The notes under the pieces were generated by a model that did not search any database, was not told the origin of the DNA, and worked only from the letters and a program-made list of their open reading frames with translations. Positions 1 to 9,976 of a stretch of DNA of 64,000 nucleotides are shown one piece after another; the stretch's first letter is position 1; the number at the start of each line of letters is the position of its first letter. Origin of the DNA: Hortaea werneckii (Eukaryota; Ascomycota; Dothideomycetes; Mycosphaerellales; Teratosphaeriaceae); contig JBAOKB010000037.1 of assembly GCA_037044905.1 (NCBI GenBank), positions 744,001 through 808,000 of the forward strand. Direction: 5' to 3'. The position numbers and the translations under genes were made by a program.

Positions 1-93
1 GAAGCCGTCCACAACAAGCATACATTTAGCAAAATGGCCATCGGGATTGTCTGTATAGAATCGACCGTTGACAAATAGGAGGCTATTTGGCAT
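1..93 (-). CDS. Amidohydrolase-family protein, N-terminal fragment
   Basis: Reading leftward from an ATG at 93, 31 codons are open to the window edge. The peptide starts MPNSLLFVNGRFYTDNPDG and continues with FAKCMLVVDG. This N-terminal pattern (LLFxNGRFYT, then an acidic-hydrophobic strand and a Val-Asp-Gly turn) is typical of YtcJ-like amidohydrolase-3 proteins, which start with the small beta-sandwich strands that precede the metal-binding barrel. The barrel and its metal ligands would lie outside the window, so catalytic competence and substrate cannot be judged. The start is the only ATG in this frame near the edge. Family assignment rests on about 30 residues and is tentative. Confidence 0.45.
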   Translation of the reverse strand, partial: MPNSLLFVNGRFYTDNPDGHFAKCMLVVDGF

Positions 94-943
94 TGTGAGT
101 ATCACGCCAATGAATCAGTGTGAATCAGCGACTACAAGAAGTTGTGTGGCGGTGAGATTTACGAGACTGAATGTGTTAAGAAAGGGACTTCCGCACGACT
201 TGCCGTTCAATGATAAGATGCTGTGTCTACTACTAGTGATTGGCACATGTCATCCACAGGGGGAGACAGGAAAAGCCAGCGAAGGTTTTTTGGGGCCGGC
301 GCCATGGGGTCAAGATAGGGTGTCTGGGAAATAATTTGGACCACAGGATGAGCATCATCTCGGCGACGGAAATTCGACCCGAGACCGTGCCAAGCTTTTG
401 GTCCTACCCGGAGAGGACGGACCTTGGCATATGAAGATTGAGAGACGGTCATCGTTTTGAATCGCTCTCGGAGGTGATGCGGTGGCAATAATGCTACTCC
501 TTCAAAATATTGATAGTACAGCCGATGGAAGATGCTCAAGCCGGCGAAAAAGACTGATGAATCCTGGACCTTCTCCGCCCTGAGGTACTTATCCACCGTA
601 GTAACACACTTCAAGCAGTCAATGCCCCCTCGTCTCAACGACAGACATTTCCACGAAGACTCCAGTCTTCCGTGCAGTCATATGGAACTTTGTGCTTCTT
701 ATTTCGCCGCAGCATCACCGTCGTTATCCAAGACTTGGAAGTCCAATGCTAGCAAGGTGCTGAGTGTCAGTGCAACCATATGGACCATTACGCCCCTTAC
801 ATTGTTGTAGAGTTACTGCGTATATCTGAGTCCTGAGATCCATCCCAGACGAAATTCTAAGGCCGAATGCAGCGATATCGACCTTTTAGCCCCTCAATTT
901 TGTTCGCAATGCTAAAATCGCCATGTCTCCATCACAGCACAAA
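94..943. other. Intergenic, no gene seen
   Basis: This lies between the start of the left-edge minus-strand gene and the 3' end of the next minus-strand gene. It should hold the promoter of the amidohydrolase and the 3' UTR of the glucosyltransferase-tail protein. A 143-codon minus-strand reading frame (207-638) has no recognisable composition or domain, and I treat it as chance. Confidence 0.5.
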
Positions 944-2167
944 TCACTGGTCACGCCCTTGTAGTTCCCTCCAGGACTTGACGAAAACCCTCCTGACATC
1001 GGGACTGGTCTTCTCAAACTCAGGTCTTGCATCCTCCAGCACCTGTTGCGTAGTCACCAGAGTTCCCATTTTGATCACCCCCTGGTCGCCACCCTCCGAC
1101 CTCGTACGGCGGGACCATTTCCTGATGTCCTTCTCGATGCCTTCATAGGTATAGCCCACGAGGCCATAATAACCAGCCGTAGGCTTAAAGGCCAGACCAG
1201 CTATGCCCATGCCCAGGCCTTTACAGAAACCTGCCGCCTTATTCCCACCCCCTTTTGCCTTTGCCACCTCGGCATAGGGTTGTGTGAAGACGCCCGTTAG
1301 GCCGTCGTAGAGCCCCCATCCAAAGGCCTTCCCGGCCGAAATCGCTCCTGATCGCGTGTCTGTTATGTGGTCGGGGGTTCTGTAAGTCGGATCTTTGTAT
1401 AAAGCAGGGAGATTGTCGAAGCCGCGGGCCACGTTGAGTGTCACGAGGAATGGCAAACGGACAGCGCCCAAGGTCACGTAGCCGAAAGTCTTGCCGACGC
1501 CGACGGAGGCAGCGGAAGCATAGCGATAGGATCGCTGCTTCTCCTTGCCATGATCGGTGGCTTGGGCTTGATGATCTGAAGCGGTAATGGCGTCGGGATA
1601 CGAAGACGACGGGGCTTGTTTAGAAACTTCTGTAGGCATCGATGCAAAGCCCTTTGCAACACTGCCGAAAGCCTGTGCACATGCAGCTAATACGCCCGTC
1701 AGAGGCTCGACTGGGCGATAGAAATGATATTCCTCGCCATTCTGGCTGCGCTGGAGGAGCAAGGGAGATGCTTGCTCGTCTACTGAAACGCCACAAGAAC
1801 CGGGTATAGGTGTAAGCTGTGTTTGCGAGATTTCACCCGCATCAATGAGTGTAGTTGCTGCGAACGCACTCAGCGGGTATTCTACTAGATGGCCCTCATC
1901 AAGACTGCCAGAGCGGCAGAGGAGTGTGGCTTTTCTGCTCGGTTCCAGAACGCAAGGTAGCTCGGTCAAGACATTTATCGGTTGGCCGTCCGCGTCCGGG
2001 TCAATCTGGGTGTAATCTATAACGTCCTCGTCCGATTGTCTTATCGACGGTCCTCCGACAGAAGAATAAGCTGGTGGAAGCGAAGCGGCTACGTCGGTGC
2101 CCGAAGTATGCGCATCTCCGCCTAATTCAGGTCCTTTAGCATGGGTGGTGCTTCGGTGGCGCATCAT
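944..2167 (-). CDS. Orphan sterol-glucosyltransferase C-terminal-type protein
   Basis: This is an intronless 407-residue protein starting with a double ATG at 2167. The first ~220 residues are disordered and Ser/Pro-rich, with a short ordered stretch around residues 65-120. From about residue 235 it reads like the region that follows the catalytic domain in fungal GT28-type sterol glucosyltransferase-like proteins: VARGFDNLPALY, then SGAISAGKAFGWGLYDGLTG, then KGLGMGIAGLAFKPTAGYYG and LVGYTYEGIEKDI. The Gly-rich amphipathic pattern also recalls the lipid/membrane-binding tails of VPS13/ATG2-type proteins. No UDP-sugar-binding domain is present here or nearby, so a transferase reaction is not expected; a membrane or lipid association is inferred only. 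The family resemblance is from memory, without an alignment. Confidence 0.7.
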   Translation of the reverse strand: MMRHRSTTHAKGPELGGDAHTSGTDVAASLPPAYSSVGGPSIRQSDEDVIDYTQIDPDADGQPINVLTELPCVLEPSRKATLLCRSGSLDEGHLVEYPLSAFAATTLIDAGEISQTQLTPIPGSCGVSVDEQASPLLLQRSQNGEEYHFYRPVEPLTGVLAACAQAFGSVAKGFASMPTEVSKQAPSSSYPDAITASDHQAQATDHGKEKQRSYRYASAASVGVGKTFGYVTLGAVRLPFLVTLNVARGFDNLPALYKDPTYRTPDHITDTRSGAISAGKAFGWGLYDGLTGVFTQPYAEVAKAKGGGNKAAGFCKGLGMGIAGLAFKPTAGYYGLVGYTYEGIEKDIRKWSRRTRSEGGDQGVIKMGTLVTTQQVLEDARPEFEKTSPDVRRVFVKSWRELQGRDQ

Positions 2168-2845
2168 TTTGTGGGTGTTTACTGCAGTTTACAGCTGACG
2201 TCGTCCATGCTAGCATGGGCAGCATGATTTTAAAGTAGCGATTGCAAAATATTGCAGTGCTAACGTAACCCTTCTGCTTCGCCTCATTCTCTATAATCTA
2301 TATAGACTTCCGAGCCTTCGCGAAGTATACGACGTACGAGCCGAGCATAATGCCATGCCCCACAAGCCAAGATTGCATGCGCGCCGGCATACCAGGAGCC
2401 GAGTCTTGTCGGCCGTAACGTATCGCATGCATTGTGTAGGGCCTTCAGAAGAAAATGTTCATCTATGTTGACAATGATCGATATTAGAACGTTGTCTTCT
2501 ACGGAGAATGAGAGAGGTAAGCGATGGGAGGTTATATTTCTGACGTTACTCCCCGTCTTGAGATGCCTTTACCGATCCCAAAGTCACGCTGTGGTGGCGG
2601 GAAGAGTATACTGAGGATGTTCTTCTGCAAAAGTACTGTACAATTGTTGCAGCGAGATGGCATAGACAAGATTTCATTATTATATTTAGTTCTAGCCTCT
2701 CTCACCTATCACTCTGTCCGGCTTTCCACTACATGGTTGATGCAAGAAGGAACAATGCAAGCGCACGGCTTGACTTATTTGGCTATGGACACAGGAGATG
2801 TGTAACGCTCTCAGAGACACCATGTGACGAAGAAAGATTGAAACT
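2168..2845. other. Intergenic between two minus-strand genes
   Basis: It should carry the promoter of the glucosyltransferase-tail gene and the 3' UTR of NOP13. I see no further gene, repeat or RNA. Confidence 0.5.
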
Positions 2846-4240
2846 TTAATCGAAGGTCATCTTCTTCCCAGCTCCCGCAACGATAGCACCGCTACTCCTG
2901 GGCGCACTCGCTAAAGCCTTACCCGGAGCGATAGTCCTCGCATCTATCTTCTCGTGGCGTTTCCTCCTTTCCTCCCTTCGCTGGTCAGCATCGCCTGATC
3001 TCTTCTGAGGCTTGCCTCGGGCCTTGCTGTCCTCTGCGCCGTCGGCAGCGAAATCTTCAACGCCGTCGTGACCCGTCTGCTGATGAGCACGCTTGTCGCG
3101 TCTATCGTGGCCTGGCTGGCTGTTGTCTGCTTTGCCAAAGCGCTTCTTGTAGCGCGTTTGAGAGTCCTCGGCGAACTCGCAGCGCATTTCACGGCCGTGA
3201 AGACGATTGATATGCTTCTTGTGTTTCTTGATCCCCTTGTTCTTCTTCTTCTTGCTGTTAGACTCTTCCTCTTCATCGCTCTCGTCAGCCTGCGCGGCCG
3301 CTGTCTCATCATCAACCTCCTCCCCGTCCTCGTTCAACCTCCGGTACACGAATCCACGTACAGCCGCTTGGGCCGCCTCGACGTCTTGAAAGCGCACCCA
3401 CGCAAAACCCTTGCACTTCCCACTGTCCTCGAACGTAGCCATGTGAATGTCCTCCACCAGACCAGCCTGACTGAAGTGCTCGGCGAGATCATCCTTGGTG
3501 ACATCGAAGCCCAAGTTACCCACGAAGATCCTATTCGTTGCCTCTTTGACTCCATTCCCAGAAGCGACCTTCTCAACCATCTCTGCACCCGTCTTGGGCT
3601 TGTCCGGCCGGCCTTCGAACGACTTGGCGTTCTTAATCAGCACTCGCCTCCCGACCAACAGCTTCTCGCTCAGCCCAAGAGCTTTCTGCTGAATAGCCGG
3701 AGTGCTGAAATCGACGTACGCGAAGCCCTTGTTATGCGCCTTGATCGGGCCATCATTGGGCTTCGCGTGTGGAGCTGGCATATGGATACGGGTAATCTCG
3801 CGGTCCCAGATCTGGCCTTGGTCTTTGAAGAACTGTCGCAGCGAGTCGCGGGTCGCAGACCATGGAAGGTTGCCGATCCAGATGCCATGGTCGCCCTTCT
3901 TGTTCGCTGGCGCGCCGGCCTTGGTAGGTTCCATCGCGGCTTCATGTTCGGCGATCTCTTCTGGTTTGTACTCGTGAGTTTTGGTGGCCTGGGCTTCTTG
4001 CTGTGATGCTTTGTCGGCGGCCTTGTTCGCTTTCCGGTCGGCCTTTGCTGCTTTCTTTTCTTCCTTCTGTCGTTTCTTCTCCGCTCTCAGGGCCTTCTTG
4101 CTGGGTGGCTCGGGCAATGAGACGTCCACCTCTAGCTTTTCATCGTCGGGGATTTCGTCTCGGTTGAATTTGCGCTTCTTGCCTTCTGGCTCGGGAGAAG
4201 TCGAGGGAGAGCTGGACGCTTCTACTTTGCGTTTCGACAT
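2846..4240 (-). CDS. NOP13: Nucleolar RNA-binding protein Nop13, two RRMs
   Basis: This is an intronless 464-residue protein. A Lys-rich charged region (about 40-115) precedes two RNA recognition motifs. RRM1 has RNP2 IWIGNL at 120-125 and RNP1 KGFAYVDF at 171-178. RRM2 has RNP2 IFVGNL at 238-243 and RNP1 KGFAWVRF at 277-284. An acidic patch (about 310-330) and a basic tail rich in Lys/Arg follow, as expected for a nucleolar protein. The RRM order and the phrase GIWIGNLPWSATRDSLRQFF match Nop13, a factor associated with pre-60S ribosome assembly. The ATG at 4240 is preceded by the short promoter shared with IEC3. A 312-codon open frame on the opposite strand is a shadow of this gene's codon bias. 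Confidence 0.9.
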   Translation of the reverse strand: MSKRKVEASSSPSTSPEPEGKKRKFNRDEIPDDEKLEVDVSLPEPPSKKALRAEKKRQKEEKKAAKADRKANKAADKASQQEAQATKTHEYKPEEIAEHEAAMEPTKAGAPANKKGDHGIWIGNLPWSATRDSLRQFFKDQGQIWDREITRIHMPAPHAKPNDGPIKAHNKGFAYVDFSTPAIQQKALGLSEKLLVGRRVLIKNAKSFEGRPDKPKTGAEMVEKVASGNGVKEATNRIFVGNLGFDVTKDDLAEHFSQAGLVEDIHMATFEDSGKCKGFAWVRFQDVEAAQAAVRGFVYRRLNEDGEEVDDETAAAQADESDEEEESNSKKKKNKGIKKHKKHINRLHGREMRCEFAEDSQTRYKKRFGKADNSQPGHDRRDKRAHQQTGHDGVEDFAADGAEDSKARGKPQKRSGDADQRREERRKRHEKIDARTIAPGKALASAPRSSGAIVAGAGKKMTFD

Positions 4241-4633
4241 GGTTGTTGCTGTGATCCGTCGCCATAAAAATCTAGTGCGGGCGAATGTGTATTATGCCAC
4301 AGTACTGAATATTGGATCGAAAAAGCCAGCGATGATTTTCATGTGAAGAGTTGCCGGTCCGCGTACAGTAGTGGCTACGGCAACGTCGGCCCGCTGGAAG
4401 CTTCACGCGCGTGGATGCGTCTGGGGGCGGAAAGTGTTCAAGTCGTCCTTGGATCCACCATCCATACGCCCATAAGTCGATACATCCCTTCATTCTTACC
4501 TGACCGCGATCACACGAACAACAGCCGCTTGAAAGGCGTCACATTGCATCTGACACTGGCGCATGAGTGATCGCTTCCTGGCAGTTGACTGACGACCGGC
4601 GGCTTCGCGGATTCAATCGTAACTGGGACCATC
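4241..4633. promoter_or_regulatory. Divergent promoter NOP13 / IEC3
   Basis: Only 393 bases separate the start codons of the minus-strand NOP13 and the plus-strand IEC3, so this stretch must contain both promoters and both 5' UTRs. I do not recognise a specific operator. Shared control of a ribosome-biogenesis gene and a chromatin-remodeller subunit is possible but inferred only from position. Confidence 0.6.
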
Positions 4634-5868
4634 ATGTCGAGCGCGTCCTCGCCCATCCCACCACCTTCTTCGCACCCGACTGTTGGCGGCAAGTCAATCG
4701 AGACATTGCAGCAACCACATCAGAAAGGGCCTTACAAATCATGGCGCAAGAAGTACCGCAAGATGCGGTCCCGCTTCAACGGCGTCTTGGAGGACAATAG
4801 ACGACTCTTCCGAGAGGAGCACAAGCTTGAAGTCACGGCCAAGCGGCTACGAGAGGAGCTTGAGTACGTCAATAGAATGCACCACTAGATGTAGGATCAT
4901 GGATCGCAACTGACACGTGATGCCACAGTGGATTGCTTGAGTTATGCCTCGATCTAAACGAGAACCCCAGCATCCCCCCAGAACTGAGATTCAATGTCCG
5001 TCCTCCACCCCGGCAACAACCACCTCTACCCATCGATTCCGACATCACTCCCGAAGCCGCCAATGCCATGATCGCCGAATACCGCGAAGCCGTGTCACTT
5101 GGCCGCATTCCTCCCTTGGATTTACACGTAGTACGTGAGCAGATCGAGCAACGCCTAGCAGCGCAAGGCGTCGAAGAGCTCGACCACCTACAGGCGCATA
5201 TCCCGCATCCCGTACCAAATCCCGACCAGCCCTTCCCAGATGACATGCGACAGGTGGGAGATGATCCGCCGCCGAGCTATCTCGCCGCCGCACATGAAGA
5301 CGATTATCTCCTGCGATTAGACGCGAAGTTCGGCATGGACCAGTACGGGCTTCCCTTATCCCGCGCGGCAGGCGATTCCAGCAAACTGGCCGAGGAAGAG
5401 AAGCAATTTGCGGAGATGACCCCGCGCGAGCAAGATCGCATCACCGAGCTACGGAACCCTCAATCCCAACACAACTGGTTAAAGGCGCACGGCAAGAATA
5501 CTGTAACGGCTGATGAAGGAGGGGACACCGACTCTATCGCGGGAGCGGAAACCCAATCTGCTAGCAAACCGCGGAAGAGAGGAGGCAAGGGCAACCTGGC
5601 CAAGCAACTCGGTGACAGGGCGTTAGAGCGAGCGCGGGAAGGTTTCAGCCCCAGCAGCGCCGGCTTTGTGGATGAGGACGAACTGTCGTTCCTAGAAGAG
5701 GGCCCGAGCAGTGGTCGTAAGCGAGGTAGAGATCCCGATGGAACGTATAGAGTGAAAGGTGGGAGGGGAGGGGGTGGGAAAGGCAAGCGAAAGAGGACGA
5801 GTGCTGAGGGTGAGGGTTCAGGTGGTGGAAAGAAGGCGAGGACTGAAGCTGCGGCTGCTGAGCTGTGA
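4634..5868 (+). CDS. IEC3: INO80 chromatin-remodelling complex subunit Iec3
   Basis: Two exons, 4634-4863 and 4929-5868, separated by a 65-bp intron (donor GTACGT, acceptor CACAG). Splicing joins GA to T, restoring one Asp codon and fusing KRLREEL to D-GLLELCLDLNENP. The 389-residue product has the conserved Iec3 head at about 33-98 (KSWRKKYRKMRSRFNGVLED, then LDLNENPSIPPELRFNV), followed by a low-complexity middle and a Lys/Arg/Gly-rich nuclear tail. Iec3 is a fungal accessory subunit of the INO80 ATP-dependent nucleosome remodeller. Without the splice both reading frames stop or lose the conserved head, so the intron call is firm. Confidence 0.88.
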
Positions 5869-6622
5869 TCCAAATTTTGAAGCGATGAGATGATGTACGA
5901 TATCCTGCTTCTTTCTCACGAGCGCTGCTGCGCATGAAGGGCCATGTAGGGCCATGTAGGGCCATGTAGGGCCATCCTGTATCACAGCGTCTTAGCCGGC
6001 CCACTTGGGACTTGTTAGCTGACAGTTCTGACTCAATTAAATTAGTTGACGGATAGAGACGCACTCTCAGGAACCACATCAGGCTTCAGGCTTATAAGGC
6101 TCTGGATCGACATTAGCCGGTACATTAACATCTCCATCGCGCTGGGATTTGACGATCGCTCAAGCACGAAGCGTTGAGCTACCGAATCCCCCGGCCCCCA
6201 GCAAATATTAGTGGTACGGGAGCAACTGCAGATGGTCAACAACGAACATAACTGACCAAAATGACGCACTCCTCTACTGAGCACGTGCTGAAGATTGCAT
6301 GTCTACTGGTGGCTTTCAGTTTCAGAAGAAGTCGTTAAACGAGAGTGTTATGCGCTCCGGAACACAGCAACAAAATATTTCACGTCTCAAACTGAGCTTT
6401 CGAGAGACAGATTAAGGATACTGGGAAATGATCTCCTCGTGTCCTGGTGTTCAGGGTGATAGGCTTCCTAGAAATGAGCGTTGTTGCCTCCAAAACCTGC
6501 CAGCCGACCGCAGGAAACGTAAACGGAACTAAAAGCACCCAAAAGCAAAACACGTTGCATCTGACACTGTCTTTTCACTCTTCGAGCATTCCTATTCACT
6601 CAGCAGACTTGACTTGGCCTGA
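5869..6622. other. Intergenic with a small tandem repeat
   Basis: This gap lies between the 3' ends of IEC3 (plus) and the secreted-protein gene (minus), so both transcripts terminate here. Apart from the 10-bp tandem repeat listed separately, I see nothing gene-like. Confidence 0.5.
5939..5975. repeat. Tandem repeat of GGGCCATGTA
   Basis: Three complete copies plus a partial fourth of a 10-bp unit GGGCCATGTA follow each other without interruption in the IEC3 3' flank. The copies are identical, which points to recent slippage or expansion. Confidence 0.9.
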
Positions 6623-7392
6623 TCACTTCTGATAACTGATTCCACAGTTCTTGTAATCTTCTTCCTCATACTGGATATACGAAAAATTGTCCAAAAGAGT
6701 GACGAGCGTTGCGCCCGTGATGTCCGTTAATCCGAGCTGGTTCAGGATGGAAGTGAGTGCACCGGGTCCCAACGCTCCCAAGTCCAACTGGGACTGGAAA
6801 CGGACAACGGAAGAAGGACCAATCTTGCGCGGGTCGATCTCCGCCGAAGCCATTGGCGACTCTGCTCCCGAAGGAGCGAACTTGAATGACTGGCTGCCAA
6901 CGTCGCGGTCTAGGATGTTGTTGTGGCCGGTCAAAGTGAGCGTGCATGGGACTTGTACCGAAACCGCGTTTTCTCTCACCATGGCTTGACAGCCAAAGTA
7001 AAGCCTCTTTGCCTGGAAGCAGAGCCCGGTCGTCGCAGCACTCGTCGTGCTCCCTCCGGTCTGCAGGAAGACGGCGACATTGGGAGGAGACTGCGGTACG
7101 ACTCCAGTCATCGCCGTCTCTGCTCTTGTGGTCAGGAAGGCGTTAGTATACACGCAACCGCCGTCGGATGTTATGACGGTTTCGCTGCCTGGTATGAATA
7201 CCGGCGACGTCCTTCCTAAATCGTCATACTTTCCACTGTCAACAACATCTATCTAATGCCTCGCGTTTCTTGGCTCACCTTGTCGGTAATAAGGACGTTA
7301 TACTTTGGAGCGCTCGTTCGTCTCTCAACCATTGGAATGGCCTCGGTGAGGTAAGCAAGGGTAAGTGCTAGCCCAGTAGTAACAGAGATCAT
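6623..7392 (-). CDS. Secreted hypothetical protein
   Basis: Two exons: 7279-7392 and 6623-7228, with a 50-bp intron (donor GTGAGC; acceptor AAAG, weak but the only one that keeps frame). The 239-residue product starts MISVTTGLALTLAYLTEAIP, a plausible signal peptide with cleavage near residue 18-20, then the dibasic RR at 24-25. The mature part has scattered cysteines (GGCVYTN, LCFQA, FGCQAM, QVPCTL, KNCG) that could form disulfides, and no membrane segment. I do not recognise the family. The alternative acceptor 7 bases upstream would give a 43-bp intron and break the frame. A secreted or wall-associated role is inferred from the signal peptide only. Confidence 0.65.
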
Positions 7393-9157
7393 TTTGAAAA
7401 ATTGTAAAAAGACTTCCAAATCCCGAGTTGGATGGAGGAAAGATGGTTGTGGGCGATCTGGGTTGGATGGTGGAAGCATGGAAAGAGCGAAAAGTCGAAC
7501 CCTCATATACCATGGAATCTTATGGAAGACAGCATCCCACAATGGCTGAAACGAGGCGTCTTGGGGTCCATACCACATTCTGAGAACTTTCATCCGCATC
7601 AACTGAACGTTAGCAAATCGAAGTGGTGATGATGCAGGAGGCGCACATTGCGCTGTCTGCTTTTAGCAAAGCTTGGAGGAAGGTGGTACAACAAGATCAG
7701 CCTCTAACGACGAGCAGCAAGTCAGCTAGAAGCCCCCATGGATGTACAGAAGGCTTTGGTGGTCGAGATCGAAGCTTGGCGGATTGATTCCTTCCTCAAA
7801 CCAGCCTGAATGCATCGCAGCTTCAAATCAATGAGCAAAGTGGGTGACACTTCATGATGTATGACTCCAGATCTTCAGATCGGTGGCGCCAGAGGAACTT
7901 GCACGACCCGATTCTCTCATTTGCCCTCCCACGAGATCGAGGAATGCCCTTGTAGATAGCTTTGTGTGGCTTTTGGCAAGGACGGCGGCGAACACTCTCC
8001 TTTTCTTCGAACGCCTTGCATCTCGCTGTCGAACCTCATCAAGCGTAGCCCAATAGCAACGATTGAAGCGTCAAGCACAAAGCCTGACCGTAGCTCAGGA
8101 GACGCAGGAAGGCCCAAAGCAAGGCTTCATTGCTTCTAACGCTGCGGAACATACTGGCTGCCATAAGGGAATGTGATCGAGGTTAGACGATTATAAGGCC
8201 TCAAAGAAGTTGATATTGGCAAATGTCCTAGGTGTCAGACAGGTCACAATTCGACTTTTATCAATAGAGTGTCGAGAACTTGGCGCGTGTTGGGGAAAGC
8301 GTTGCTTTGCGGGTTGTTATCGTTTCCCATGCCTCACCTTCGCAACTGAGCTTCGCTAAGTTGATCTTGTGTGCCCTGCAGAAATGAAACCGACCCGTGG
8401 ACAATGTATCTTCACAATATGCAAAAGGCCAGGTCGTCTCAGACGTCCCGCGTATGGAAGCTGAAGCCTGCGCTCTTGGAACTCTGGCAGTAATTCTTAG
8501 TTCCATGTCCCTTCGTATCTCGATGAAGCGGCTACGTCAAAGGTTGAACTTAGACTACGCAACTCTCCAGCAGGTCCAGGCCCTGCGAAAGAAGCAATAG
8601 TCCGCGATCCTTCTCTGTCATGCTAGTGCACGATCCTGCGTCTCGCTCTAGCCAAAGCTACTGGCCTTGAAGAGCAAATCCTTGGGCAGAGCGACAACGT
8701 GTTGCTGCAACATGTCTCATGAGTCAATTAAAGTTCTTTCAACGGCAGACAGAAAAGAAGTATAATGTCCTTTTGGGGCTCAAGGTACCAAGATTGCGAT
8801 GGAACTGGAGAGCTATCAATTGAATTTCAATTCTGAATCAGACATACTTTCTCAATGCCTTGACCGGTCAGATGTGTTGGTGGGTTCAACAAAGTCTAGA
8901 AAGTGAAATGATTCGCAAGCTGATTGACCGAGCTCTCGGCCCTGACTAGAATCCAAATCATATAGGTGGCGATATACGTCCGCGGCAGGATTCGAAGGAT
9001 TGAGTCATTTTTGGTCGCTTTCTTTAGCACCGCGGAGCATGTGTAGTCCGTACAAAGTAAAGAACCAAGCACATCTAAGCACTTTTGGTCGTGCCTACTC
9101 TCCACAGTTCTACTCTCTATCTTTGGTATACTGGCTTCGCAGTTTCAGCATTTCATC
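7393..9157. other. Intergenic, 1.8 kb, no gene seen
   Basis: Divergent upstream region of a minus-strand and a plus-strand secreted-protein gene. Reading frames here are short and without family signatures. No repeat or RNA gene was recognised. Confidence 0.5.
7502..7509 (-). promoter_or_regulatory. Possible TATA element
   Basis: On the minus strand TATATGAG lies about 110 bases before the ATG at 7392 of the secreted-protein gene. Distance and sequence suit a TATA box, but such a motif is common by chance. Confidence 0.3.
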
Positions 9158-9976
9158 ATGAAGCCAACCTCCTCTAGTCTTCTCATCCTCGCTGCAGCCA
9201 CGGCCTCAGCTAGTGGTTTCAAGACACCTTTGCAAGGTATCGCTGAAGCCGCGCAGTCGCCTTTCGCTGGGAAACGCGAGAAACCCTTGACCGTCAGCGT
9301 TCAAGATGATATCCGGGTCAGCCACCGAGCTGAGATGGCAGAAGCATATTTGAGTATTCGGGCTTGCGATACCGATGCGGACAAGGCAAATGAGAACGGT
9401 GAACACTTCCTCAACAGTCTGAAGAACGTCTTCAACGATGCGGGTCTTAACACCACCGTCACCTCTCCCACCACGGTGAAGAGTTCGTCGGACGATGATT
9501 ACGATGATTATGAACTTCGGCCCCGCCGTTTGCGTGGCGGCAAGAACAAGCACGCCGACGCTGAAGGAGATGAGGATGAGAAGCAATGCGCAAGCTCCTC
9601 TATTATGGTCATTGTGCACGATTTGGATCTTCTCTCTACACTAAACGCCAGCCTCACCTCTGACGCAGGTGCACATGCGCGGATCGACTATATTGATTGG
9701 CAGCTCAGTGAGGCCACCAAGGCAGCCCAGAAGTCGGAGCTGCGTCGCAAGGCACTGAACACAATGCTAGAGACTGGCAAAGACTACGCTGCTGCCTTTG
9801 GCGTTAGTGAGTTCACTCCTACAGAATTCGAGGAAGAATATAGTTTCGATCACGTACTCCGTCCCGACGGACATCGCGGTCGATACCGATTCTTCGACAT
9901 GGACGAGGACTCGATGGATTTGAGGGTGCCTGACATCGAGCAGTGCATGGAGGTCAGGTGCAAGTTCACTAATTAG
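9158..9976 (+). CDS. Secreted SIMPL (DUF541)-like protein
   Basis: This is an intronless 272-residue protein. Residues 1-20 (MKPTSSSLLILAAATASASG) form a signal peptide, and a Lys-Arg pair near 41 could be a Kex2 site. Residues ~45-100 (LTVSVQDDIRVSHRAEMAEA then KANENGEHFLNSLKNVFNDAG) resemble the first half of a SIMPL domain. Residues ~145-210 (IMVIVHDLDLLSTLNASLTS, then ISDW-type strand and SELRRKALNTMLETGKDYAA) resemble its second half, including the helix with regularly spaced Ala/Lys. Between the halves is an unusual acidic-basic linker (SSSDDDYDDYELRPRRLRGG). SIMPL proteins are mostly bacterial periplasmic proteins of unclear function; fungal members are poorly known. The assignment is by pattern only. 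A polyadenylation-type signal follows. Confidence 0.6.
   Translation: MKPTSSSLLILAAATASASGFKTPLQGIAEAAQSPFAGKREKPLTVSVQDDIRVSHRAEMAEAYLSIRACDTDADKANENGEHFLNSLKNVFNDAGLNTTVTSPTTVKSSSDDDYDDYELRPRRLRGGKNKHADAEGDEDEKQCASSSIMVIVHDLDLLSTLNASLTSDAGAHARIDYIDWQLSEATKAAQKSELRRKALNTMLETGKDYAAAFGVSEFTPTEFEEEYSFDHVLRPDGHRGRYRFFDMDEDSMDLRVPDIEQCMEVRCKFTN

Noticed and set aside
207..638. 143-codon minus-strand frame near the left edge
   Set aside because: No recognisable domain, unusual composition, and no supporting context.
3068..4006. 312-codon plus-strand open frame opposite NOP13
   Set aside because: It mirrors NOP13 codon bias, has no domain and overlaps both RRMs. It is a shadow frame.
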